DNA from: JADJAH01 sp964615795
Lineage (GTDB): Bacteria; Bacteroidota; Ignavibacteria; Tepidaquicellales; Tepidaquicellaceae
Length of the DNA: 55,774 nucleotides
Assembly (NCBI GenBank): GCA_964615795.1
Contig: CAZTQR010000013.1
Coordinates: forward strand, 1-55,774
Reading direction: 5' to 3'
Under the pieces are notes generated by a model. That model saw nothing but the letters and a program-made list of their open reading frames with translations, ran no database searches and was not told the DNA's origin. The position numbers and the translations under genes were made by a program. Below, one piece after another: positions 17,264 to 25,390 of the stretch (positions are counted from its first letter, which is position 1; each line of letters begins with the position of its first letter).

Positions 17264-20255
17264 TTATTTGATCAGCATCATTCGTCTTGTCTCGGCAAAG
17301 TTGCCTGACTTGATCCTGTAAACATACATTCCGCTCGGGAGGTTTGCGGCATTGAACTCAATGCTGTAACTGCCGGCATCTCTCTTGTCATTCACCAGCG
17401 TAGCAACTTCCTTTCCAAGCACGTCATAAACCTTCAGCGTCACCTGCCCGGAAACAGGTATTGCAAAATTGATCTTAGTTGCGGGGTTGAACGGATTCGG
17501 ATAATTCTGTGACAGCGAATACGAATCCGGCATTCCGGAAACAACTTCGGGATCAGTATTCGTCGGGATCTCATCAACAAACTTCAGCAATCCGCCAATT
17601 ATCCTCTTGACTGCAAAAGGATTCGGATTGTCCGGTGTCGGTCTCATTGATTCCACATCCATTGCCATTACGGCAACGTTGTATGTCGGAGAAACCCTGC
17701 CCACCGCGTTGATTGAATCCGGGAAAAGCCTGTATCTGTAAAGGTTGAATGTCTGCGAACTCGGCACAGAACCTGAACGGGCAATTACGTCCGGCGACGG
17801 CCCGTAAGTGCTGTCCGGAAGCCCGATGTTGATCGTTACTCCCACTACTCCTCTGCCTCCCACGCCGGGCCTGTCGGCCACATACTGGAATCCGCACATG
17901 CTCCTGGCAAACGCCGTGTCAGCCGTCGGTGATGCGACCCTGTCAATCTGGTATCCGACATCTTCCCCGACGATGATCAGCTTTGCCTTGTTCTGTATTG
18001 TTCCCGATGCAAGATAGCTCTTCACGGAATCCCTGATCTTGCTCGACATTACTGATGATCCTTCACCCACTACCATCACTTTCTTATAACCTCTGAACGA
18101 GACAGCATCCGTGCCTGTTGACCCTTTTCTGTTGTAAAGGTCATATGTTACTCCGAGCCTGCTGAGATTTATTATCACAGAGTCTCTTGATATCCTGCAG
18201 TTGGCATTTGTTGAATCATAAAGGACGATCACATCACCCTTAGCAACTCTTCTGAGTGTGATCGCATTGTTCTGCGTTGCCTTGACTGAATCAAATCCGT
18301 TGAATGCCCATACAGACCATTGTCCCGTGATTGAGTCACCCGGGTTCACTCCTGCTCCTGCAAGCAGTCCGTCAAGTTCGTAATTAAGCAAAGAGAATGA
18401 GGAATCAACACCGTTAAGCGCGGAAGTCTTCACTATCTGAGCCGAAGTTACAGTTGGCCATCCGACCTTGAGCTTGTAAGTTACGCCCGGTCCTGATGAA
18501 GCCCATGAAAATCTCAAAGTTGTATTGTCGAACGGGGAAGTTACGATCCTTGTGCCCGCTGTCGGCTGGTAAAGACTGAACGGCGTTAGCGGCGGAACAC
18601 CTCTTTTGAGAGTGATGGCCCTCGGGCCGTTAGTTGCCTTGAGCGAATCCTGCTGAACATTGTTCCTGAATGCCCACACATCCCACTGTCCAACCAGTGA
18701 ATCGCCTACTGCGACTCCCAATCCGGCGAGTAGGCTATTAAGCTCATTGGCCGTAATTGTCAGTGAATTTATTGTTACAGGAATTGTGATTCGCCTGGGG
18801 TTGATCGTCGGACTTCCGAATATCCATTTATAAGTTGCCGAAGAAGAAGCGGTGTCCCATGTTGCAGTGTAGGGAATACTGGAGTTAGGGTATCCGGTAA
18901 TAGTGGTTCCTGCGGGCGGAGAACTCAGGTTGTATGCACTGAGCGGATTCAGATTGATGTTCACCTTTGCAGTGTATGCCTGATAGATGCTCTCTCTGTC
19001 ATCGCACCAGTAAGGCCACAGCACCGATGCCCCTGATGTGATTCCGATGTAATCGCCCTGGTATCCCGGAGCAAGCCCGGAAATTGATTTCGGCTTGAAC
19101 TTCTGGTCTGAAATAAGCAGGTCAACAAATGTGGATCCGCCGTCAACTGACCTGGAGATGTATGTTTCAACCGAATCATTCGTTGGTGTGTTTCTTGTAT
19201 CATAGTAAACGACATTCACGCCTCCCTGATCATCAACATTTACAGCCGGAAAATACTGGAGCTTTCCGTTTCCCGCAGGATCCTGATTTACTCTTGTCTT
19301 AGTCCATGTTGTTCCTCCGTCTGTTGACCTGTGAAGCACAACGTCTGCATTGTCCAATGCAGGCGCAAGATTTTTCTCTGCAGTAACCACATAGATCCAG
19401 CCTCTTCTCTGGCCGGAAGATTTGTCAACCGCTATTCTCGGAAATCCGTTAACACGTATGCCGAGCATTGCACCGTTAAAATCCCGGATGCCATTCATAT
19501 CACTTGCATTGCATCTTGAAACGGGCCACGTTATTCCGCCGTCAGTTGATTTTGCAAATCCAAGCGAGTCCTCCAATATGGGATTTATTCCTCTGTTGTT
19601 NNNNNNNNNNNNNNNNNNNNNNNNNNNNNNNNNNNNNNNNNNNNNNNNNNNNNNNNNNNNNNNNNNNNNNNNNNNNNNNNNNNNNNNNNNNNNNNNNNNN
19701 CGGAATCTCAGTCTGAGGACTCCATGTAATACCGTTGTCTGTTGAATAACTTGCGCCCATTCTGCCTGAAGCAGATATGAATGTCATCAGAAACCTGCCG
19801 TCCTTGTCTACAGCCGGCCCCGGATCTCCGTAATTGAATGTTCCGTTGTTCAGTGTATCGCTCCCGAACCATGTCGCTCCGCCGTCTGTAGTTACATAAG
19901 TACCAACCGAGAGCGATGATGATCCTCCTCCCCTGTAAGTGTTTGCTGAAGCAAAAATTATCTGCGGGTTGGTTGGATGCCTGCATATCGGCACCTCCGT
20001 CTGAGTTCCGAAACTCGGGTGAACTCTGAAATTGGGATACACAGTAAATACTTCATTCGGTGTAGTGATTGTTCTGATCTGTGTATTTGGTGTGTAGCTG
20101 TTATCTCTTGGTAACTGAACATATTCACCGGTTGCATACAGCCTTGTCATTCTCGGATCCGGGGACCATCTTCGCGGATCCGATTCCGAAGACTGCCCGG
20201 TAAAAAGAAAGTATCCGACCATAAGAACTGGAATCATCAGGAATAACTTCTTCAT
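17264..20255 (-). CDS. T9SS-exported BNR/exo-sialidase-like protein, interrupted by an assembly gap
   Basis: The two open frames on either side of 100 N (19601-19700) are best read as one gene. The upstream part (185 codons from the ATG at 20255, MKKLFLMIPVLMVGYFLF signal) contains TTDGGATWFG and STDNGITWSP. The downstream part opens in frame at the gap (NNRGINPILEDSLGFAKSTDGG) and continues the same BNR propeller. After it come two SusE-like/Fn3-type domains (each with an ELNSLLAGLGV or ELDGLLAGAGV segment and 'GQW.VWAF'). A domain with DVIVLYDSTNANC and KKVMVVGEGSS that looks flavodoxin/GATase-like follows, then the type A sorting domain (SLSQNYPNPFNPATKINF ... RRMMLIK). The frames differ across the gap, but the gap length is arbitrary, so this is no evidence of a frameshift. 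Confidence 0.8.
19601..19700. other. Assembly gap (100 N)
   Basis: Exactly 100 consecutive N are present, the conventional size for a gap of unknown length. It lies inside the propeller region of a repeat-rich gene, where short-read assembly may fail. Confidence 0.99.
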
Positions 20256-20640
20256 CGCCTTAGTTAGAATTTGTTTTTTTGGAAATTCTTGATTTTCAGA
20301 TAAGTAATTGTGCGGGGGTTTGAGCCGAACATACTTATTACCACGAAAAATAGTCCTAAAAATGCACTTAAGCAAAGATTGTCATAAGAGAGAATACCCG
20401 ATTGTTTGCCAATTTATTTCATGATAAGTGGTTTGTGCACTGCTATATCGTATGATTTGCCCCAGAACTATACCCAAGAATCATACCTCCCGCCAGGCAT
20501 TGGAATAATTTGCCGGAAGATTCAGAGATAATTCTTCCACATCAGCTCAATTTATGGCATTTAATTAAACAAACTAATTAGGTAAAATTGCGTATTAAAG
20601 ATAACGCTAATTTCGAACCAGGAATCAAACAATCAAAAAC
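20256..20640. other. Divergent intergenic region
   Basis: This 385-bp AT-rich stretch lies between the T9SS protein gene and the DUF4136 lipoprotein gene. A candidate plus-strand promoter sits at 20587-20615. No gene or other structure was recognised. Confidence 0.5.
20587..20615 (+). promoter_or_regulatory. Candidate Bacteroidota-type promoter for the gene at 20641
   Basis: ATTG (20587-20590) and TAATTTCG (20608-20615, 7 of 8 match to TAnnTTTG) are 17 bp apart. The second element ends 25 bp before the ATG. Confidence 0.35.
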
Positions 20641-21234
20641 ATGACAAACTCTTTCAGCTACATCAAGAAGATTCTCTATTCACTTCCGGTTCTTGCGCTG
20701 GTAGTGCTGTCTTCATGTTACACGGATTACGGGCTTGATACGAACAATTATGATGTTGTCGTCACTCTTTATGACAACACATATAATTTCCAGAACAAGA
20801 CAAAGTATTTCCTCGCTGATTCGCTTGTGATCGGAAACAGCATTGACGCCTCTTACAAGAACGCGGTTCTCAATACGCTGAACACCAACATGGCATCAGC
20901 CGGCTGGACCAAAGTTGCCGATATTCAGCAGGCAGACGTAGTACTAAGCGCCGGTGTATCTTCCACAACAACCTATGTGAACAACGGAGGAGGTTGCTGG
21001 TGGGATTACTATGGTTACTACTGGTGCTATCCGGATTACAGCTATGACTACACTTACACAACCGGAACGGTCTTCATTCTTATGAATGACAGGGCAGCGT
21101 CAACCTCGGGAAGCAATGATAAGCCGGAATGGTTTTCGGCTCTCAACGGTCTTGCTGACCAGGGAAATGCAGTCGGAAGAATTACATCCGGCATAAATCA
21201 GGCATTTGCACAGTCACCGTACCTGAAAAAGTAA
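20641..21234 (+). CDS. DUF4136-type outer-envelope lipoprotein
   Basis: This is a 197-residue protein with a lipoprotein signal (LPVLALVVLSSC, cysteine at about residue 26). The mature part fits DUF4136: an early YDVVVTLYDNTYNFQNKTKY strand-rich segment, a middle 'ADVVLSAGVSSTTTYV' stretch, and a C-terminal amphipathic helix with GRITSGINQAFAQSP. Between residues about 115 and 140 lies an aromatic patch rich in Tyr and Trp with two cysteines (GGGCWWDYYGYYWCYPDY), seen in several family members but extreme here. The following barrel gene is 38 bp downstream, so the two probably form an operon. The function of DUF4136 is unknown; membrane anchoring is well supported. Confidence 0.85.
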   Translation: MTNSFSYIKKILYSLPVLALVVLSSCYTDYGLDTNNYDVVVTLYDNTYNFQNKTKYFLADSLVIGNSIDASYKNAVLNTLNTNMASAGWTKVADIQQADVVLSAGVSSTTTYVNNGGGCWWDYYGYYWCYPDYSYDYTYTTGTVFILMNDRAASTSGSNDKPEWFSALNGLADQGNAVGRITSGINQAFAQSPYLKK

Positions 21235-21272
21235 ATGACAATTCATTTTAACAATAAACGAAAATCGGATAA

Positions 21273-21917
21273 ATGAAGAACACAAGTTTTGTAATTTTTG
21301 CAACTGCTATCCTTTTGTTCTTGTCCGTTGCCGGAACCGGTAATGCACAAACAAGGATAGGAACCAATCTCGGTGCAGTTGAGTACAGCATGGGCTTCAA
21401 TTCAGGCAGAGCGTCTGACTACATAAGCGATCCGTCTTTTTCGGGCGCTTCGCTTACATTCAAAAGGTTTGTTAAGAATAATGTTGCAGTTGGCGTGGAG
21501 TTCAACTGGAATGTATTCAGCGACGAACAGCCTGACGGCTTTACGGAATTCCAAAACGGAGCAGTCTCCGGTGCACAGGCAAGATACATCAACTATATTC
21601 CGCTTTATGCAACCATCGGATACTATTTCAACCAGGGGCACAGAAGCAAATTCATTCCGTACGTTCAGGCAAATGTCGGAGCGGCATGGATCGGACAAAG
21701 GCTTCAGCTCGGCGTTAACAAAATTGACAACGACAACTGGCACTTCGCAGTCGGACCCGAGCTTGGTTTTATGTATGTGCTTGGAACTGATCTGATGATG
21801 ACCGTGAACGGAAAATACAACTACAACCTGAGCGCGGGCGAGAACCTCAGAGGTGAAGACGATAACGAATATTCCTACATCAACGCAAATATCGGTATCG
21901 GCTATTACATCAGATAA
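21273..21917 (+). CDS. Small outer-membrane beta-barrel protein
   Basis: This is a 214-residue protein with a signal peptide (ending GTGNA, cleavage before QTRIGTN). It then has alternating strands with aromatic girdle residues (SLTFKRFVKNNVAVGVEFNW, YIPLYATIGYYFNQG, FIPYVQANVGAAW, LMMTVNGKYNYNL) ending NANIGIGYYIR. The length and pattern fit an eight-stranded OmpA/OmpW-like barrel. It is probably cotranscribed with the lipoprotein upstream. No specific substrate can be named. Confidence 0.8.
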   Translation: MKNTSFVIFATAILLFLSVAGTGNAQTRIGTNLGAVEYSMGFNSGRASDYISDPSFSGASLTFKRFVKNNVAVGVEFNWNVFSDEQPDGFTEFQNGAVSGAQARYINYIPLYATIGYYFNQGHRSKFIPYVQANVGAAWIGQRLQLGVNKIDNDNWHFAVGPELGFMYVLGTDLMMTVNGKYNYNLSAGENLRGEDDNEYSYINANIGIGYYIR

Positions 21918-21937
21918 TCCTGACGGCAATATTAAAG

Positions 21938-21972
21938 AAGAAAAGCCGGCATTTATTTCTGCCGGCTTTTTC
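21938..21972. terminator. Bidirectional rho-independent terminator
   Basis: A 10-bp stem (21941-21950 with 21961-21970) and 10-nt loop, A-rich on the left and T-rich on the right, lie between convergent genes ending at 21917 and 22001. Confidence 0.85.
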
Positions 21973-22000
21973 ATTTATGTACTTCGGTCTTTGTGCCGGA

Positions 22001-23242
22001 CTACTTCTTCGTAACCCTTACGTCTATTCTTCTGTTCTTCGCCCTGCCTTCTTCGGTGCTGTTGTCAGCTACAGGATATTGCGAACCGTATCCTTCCGCT
22101 TTCAGTCTTGCTGAAGGAATTCCCATACCAACGATTGCATTCATTACAGCATTTGCCCTTTCGGTAGATAACTGCTGATTGTGTTTCGCTTCACCGGTAT
22201 TGTCTGTGTATCCGCCGATCTTCAGTTCGACATTCGGATATGCCTTCAGTATCGCGGCTATGCTCTTTATCTGATCCATTGATTCCGGCCTCAGCGTTGC
22301 CTTGTCTGTCTCAAAGAGTATCCTGTCAAACGAGAACCAGGTCTCTTTGTCAACAACTTTAGAAGAGTCAGTTATGAAACCGATGAGCTTTCTCTCAATT
22401 CCGAGCTCGGGAATATTTATGGTATCACCGCTGATCAGTTTGAATATCGCAAACTTACCAAGGGCTATCCATTCCCTGGGCATATTCGATGTCATCGTGT
22501 CTTTAGTTACCACCTTCTGCACTGTATCCTTCTTCACTGTGGTCACAGTGGTCTCCTTGCCGCAACCTTTTCCGAAAAGATAAATGAGCGCAAGCAGTGC
22601 GGCAATTCCGAGAAGCGGAAGAAGTATCTTTCCCAGGCCGCCCCTGGCTTCATCTTCAACTTCCTTAGCTGTATGTTTGACAGCCGTCTTCGTCTCTCCT
22701 GCAAGGTTCGATAGCCCAAGCGAATTCAGAAATCCTGTCGGAATGAGACCCTTAAGAGTGGGAAGCAATCCTGCAAGCATGCCGGCCATTGCGACACCGC
22801 TTGACAGGCCTTTTGACTTTGACTCCTTTCCGAGAAACGCCATAACCACTGAACCGATTATCGGCAGAAACTTAGCCAGCGATCCGACGCTCAGCCCTGA
22901 TTCTTTGGCAACATACTGGTTGACCGAATCTGTCTGGTTCCCGAAAATGGAATTCACAAACCCGGAACCGGCAGAAATGAAATCATCCGTCTTGGGTCCT
23001 CCGCCAAGTATGTTTCCGATGTCAGGCAAGTTGCTTCCGTCCAAGCCTTTCACCATATCAAAAATCTCATTCGCTCCTTTTGGGTCGGAGGTCTTGCTTA
23101 CTAACCCGCCCAAAACAACCGGCAGGGCAGCATTGATTGCGCTTTGCGCACCGGACAGATCAACTCCAAGATACTTCGATATCGAAGTGGCGACATCAGT
23201 TGTGAAGTAATCTTTGATGAGGTCTAACAAGTTTGAAGCCAT
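22001..23242 (-). CDS. DUF937 - transmembrane - OmpA-like fusion protein
   Basis: This is a 413-residue protein in three parts. Residues 1-190 match the DUF937/YidB pattern: NLLDLIKDYFTTDVATSISKYLG, ALPVVLGGLVSKTSDP, a FLPIIGSVVMAFLG helix, and Gly-rich helical repeats. A single TM segment lies at about 206-224 (LLPLLGIAALLALIYLFG). Residues about 300-413 form an OmpA C-terminal peptidoglycan-binding domain (LFETDKATLRPES, GGYTDNTGEAKHNQQLSTERA, GYGSQYPVADN, NRRIDVRVT). The topology predicted is DUF937 in the cytosol and OmpA domain in the periplasm, tethering the inner membrane to the wall. The partner of DUF937 is unknown. The start is the ATG at 23242. The gene is divergent from the TonB-like gene. 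Confidence 0.88.
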   Translation of the reverse strand: MASNLLDLIKDYFTTDVATSISKYLGVDLSGAQSAINAALPVVLGGLVSKTSDPKGANEIFDMVKGLDGSNLPDIGNILGGGPKTDDFISAGSGFVNSIFGNQTDSVNQYVAKESGLSVGSLAKFLPIIGSVVMAFLGKESKSKGLSSGVAMAGMLAGLLPTLKGLIPTGFLNSLGLSNLAGETKTAVKHTAKEVEDEARGGLGKILLPLLGIAALLALIYLFGKGCGKETTVTTVKKDTVQKVVTKDTMTSNMPREWIALGKFAIFKLISGDTINIPELGIERKLIGFITDSSKVVDKETWFSFDRILFETDKATLRPESMDQIKSIAAILKAYPNVELKIGGYTDNTGEAKHNQQLSTERANAVMNAIVGMGIPSARLKAEGYGSQYPVADNSTEEGRAKNRRIDVRVTKK

Positions 23243-23487
23243 AATGATAAGTATTTAATTTAGAGGATATACAAACTTAGCTATTTGAATACTCAGAATT
23301 CATGGCAAAATCTTTGTATGCTCTTGTCTCATGCCATTTTCCTGCAAGCCCGGCCTTAATTTTCGAGGAACAAATTCGCGCCGAAGCCAATTATCATTCA
23401 TGTAAATACTCCGAATCATTTGCGTGCCTTATGACAGGAAATGAATTTATTGTTAGGCCTGAGTTTTCTAAATTGTAACCCTATAAA

Positions 23488-25311
23488 ATGTCTGAAAACA
23501 CTATACATCCGGATGAAAACCGGGATAAAGGGGATAATCCGGATCAAATGGGAGATCCCTCCCGGCAAACCGACGATACTTCCAATACTACCGGCGACGA
23601 AGTAACAGGACAAGGGACTTCTGCGCCTGAAAGTGCGGGTAAACAAGACACCGGCGCGGAAGAAGAGAACAAACCGGCAGGTGGCGAACATCCCGATAAG
23701 AAAGAGGAACCGGACAGCGATACTGACAAAGGACAACCGCTCAAAGAGCAGGCTCCCGCCAGGCAAAAGTCTTTGTCAGACAGCGACAATCACATCAGTC
23801 TCATAGACAGGAACAATCTTCAGATCATTGTATCCACCACCCGCGGAGTCCGCGTTCATACACTTCTCAAGGACCGATCCACTTCCGAAGAGATCCAAAG
23901 CGACGAAATATATCTTCCGCAAAGAAACGATTTCGGCAAACAGGTTGCGGAGATCAGCATTTCCATTACCGAACCGGAAAGGTCTGAAGGGGAACAGCCG
24001 GCACAGGACGAAGATGAAAGGGAAGGGCGTTTCAAACCAAGGCTCATAAATGAAAATCTTCAGAGGGTAAGATTTGAGCTGTTCAAGGGTGAAAGCGTTA
24101 AGATCGAGTATGAGTTCAAAGACAGAAAAACTTCTGCCAGCGTAAAGAGATACAAGAACTATCTCTCCGCAAAGGAAGAGGGCAGGGTTTATGAAGTGGA
24201 GATTACCATAACCGTAGAGGACATAAAGGAAACGTCCGCAGACACTTCCGAAGGAACTGAATCCGGCAGGATCACTTTGATACCGAATCCTGAAGTTGCA
24301 GAACTTATTCAGCCGCCGATCCCGATCGGAGATTATTCCGCAGGCGGCTATGTGGATGAAAGCGGCTACAAGAATCCGTTCGATTCACTCCGTTCACTCA
24401 TCAGGAAGAACACTGTCATAGGCATTGCCGTGGCTGTGGCTCTTCACCTTGCTGCCGCAGGATACGCTTACTACGGCATATCGAAGAAGAAGAAGGATGC
24501 GGCAGTTGAGGAACCTCAGCGGCTTATTGTAATTCAGGATCTTCCCGATCCGAAGATTAGGCTGGAAAATGTTGAAGACCCGAACAAGCCGCCTCCCGAA
24601 GAAGCAAAGGATGAAGTGGTTGCACCGCCAAAGCGTACAGTGCCGCCGAGAAAGGTCGTTCAGCCGCCGAAGGTAAACAGGCCAAGCGACAGGGAATCTG
24701 ACAAGGACACTACGGATCTGACTTCTCTTTCAAGTGAACTTGATTCTCTGCGAAGGCTTGGTGACAGTCTCCTGGCATCTGATACATCCTCTGCAAGGGA
24801 TACTGCCGGCGCGCTCTTCGATATACCCGATTCTCTGAGAAACAACTTCACGGAAAGCGACGTCGGGCTTGGCATGTACTTTCCGAACAATTGGAAACTG
24901 ATTGATGAGCGCGAGATCAATAAGAATGAGAAAATGTTCAAGGGCGTTCTGCTTACCGATACAACCGCCGAACAGCCCGGAACGCTGACCGTGTTCATCC
25001 ATCTTGACAGGGAAAACAAGGGATTCAATACCGAGGAGTTCACTACAGAATTCATAATGCTGGACACAAACCTTACCGCATTCTCCAAACAGCCTGAAAC
25101 ACAGGCGGCTCACACCAAGTATGAGTTTTATATTCTGAACAACATCGGCACGGAGAAGCTGTCCGTAAAAGCAGAGGTGAGAAAGGAATTTTTCGACAAG
25201 TACAGAAATGAAATTGAAGCAGTTGTGAGATCGATAAACATTAAGAAGAAGGAAGATCTGGAAGCGCCGGGCAACAGCGAAGAGGAAGCCGGGAATCCGG
25301 AAGGCAATTAG
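23488..25311 (+). CDS. Bitopic protein with TonB-like centre and acidic disordered N-terminus
   Basis: I do not recognise this 607-residue protein as a whole. Residues 1-100 are low-complexity, rich in Asp, Glu, Gly, Pro and Lys. Residues about 101-250 look like two beta-rich domains (ISLIDRNNLQIIVSTTRGVR; VRFELFKGESVKIEYEF). One TM helix lies at about 309-331. It is followed by a Pro/Glu/Lys-rich stretch (IVIQDLPDPKIRL, DPNKPPPEEAKD, PPKRTVPPRKVVQPPK) like the periplasmic spacer of TonB. Residues 450-590 form a compact domain (GMYFPNNWKLIDEREINKN ... KYRNEIEAVVRSINI) with a PsbP/DUF1795-like look. There is no signal peptide, so the N-terminal 300 residues should be cytosolic. It is convergent with the subtilase. 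Confidence 0.65.
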   Translation: MSENTIHPDENRDKGDNPDQMGDPSRQTDDTSNTTGDEVTGQGTSAPESAGKQDTGAEEENKPAGGEHPDKKEEPDSDTDKGQPLKEQAPARQKSLSDSDNHISLIDRNNLQIIVSTTRGVRVHTLLKDRSTSEEIQSDEIYLPQRNDFGKQVAEISISITEPERSEGEQPAQDEDEREGRFKPRLINENLQRVRFELFKGESVKIEYEFKDRKTSASVKRYKNYLSAKEEGRVYEVEITITVEDIKETSADTSEGTESGRITLIPNPEVAELIQPPIPIGDYSAGGYVDESGYKNPFDSLRSLIRKNTVIGIAVAVALHLAAAGYAYYGISKKKKDAAVEEPQRLIVIQDLPDPKIRLENVEDPNKPPPEEAKDEVVAPPKRTVPPRKVVQPPKVNRPSDRESDKDTTDLTSLSSELDSLRRLGDSLLASDTSSARDTAGALFDIPDSLRNNFTESDVGLGMYFPNNWKLIDEREINKNEKMFKGVLLTDTTAEQPGTLTVFIHLDRENKGFNTEEFTTEFIMLDTNLTAFSKQPETQAAHTKYEFYILNNIGTEKLSVKAEVRKEFFDKYRNEIEAVVRSINIKKKEDLEAPGNSEEEAGNPEGN

Positions 25312-25332
25312 AGTTTCAGTTACATGCTTCAA

Positions 25333-25369
25333 TGAAAAAAGCCGCACTGCTACATGCGGCTTTTTTTGT
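25333..25369. terminator. Bidirectional rho-independent terminator
   Basis: The stem 25335-25346 pairs with 25355-25366 (GC core of 6 bp extended by A/T pairs) around an 8-nt loop. A-run and T-run flanks make it work on both strands, between convergent genes ending at 25311 and 25391. Confidence 0.87.
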
Positions 25370-25390
25370 TTTACTGAATATCCTGCTATG

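Noticed and set aside
19542..20255. A separate short gene ending at 19542 on the right side of the gap
   Set aside because: Its tail is translated through N and then in a wrong frame; the left-hand frame continues the same BNR protein.
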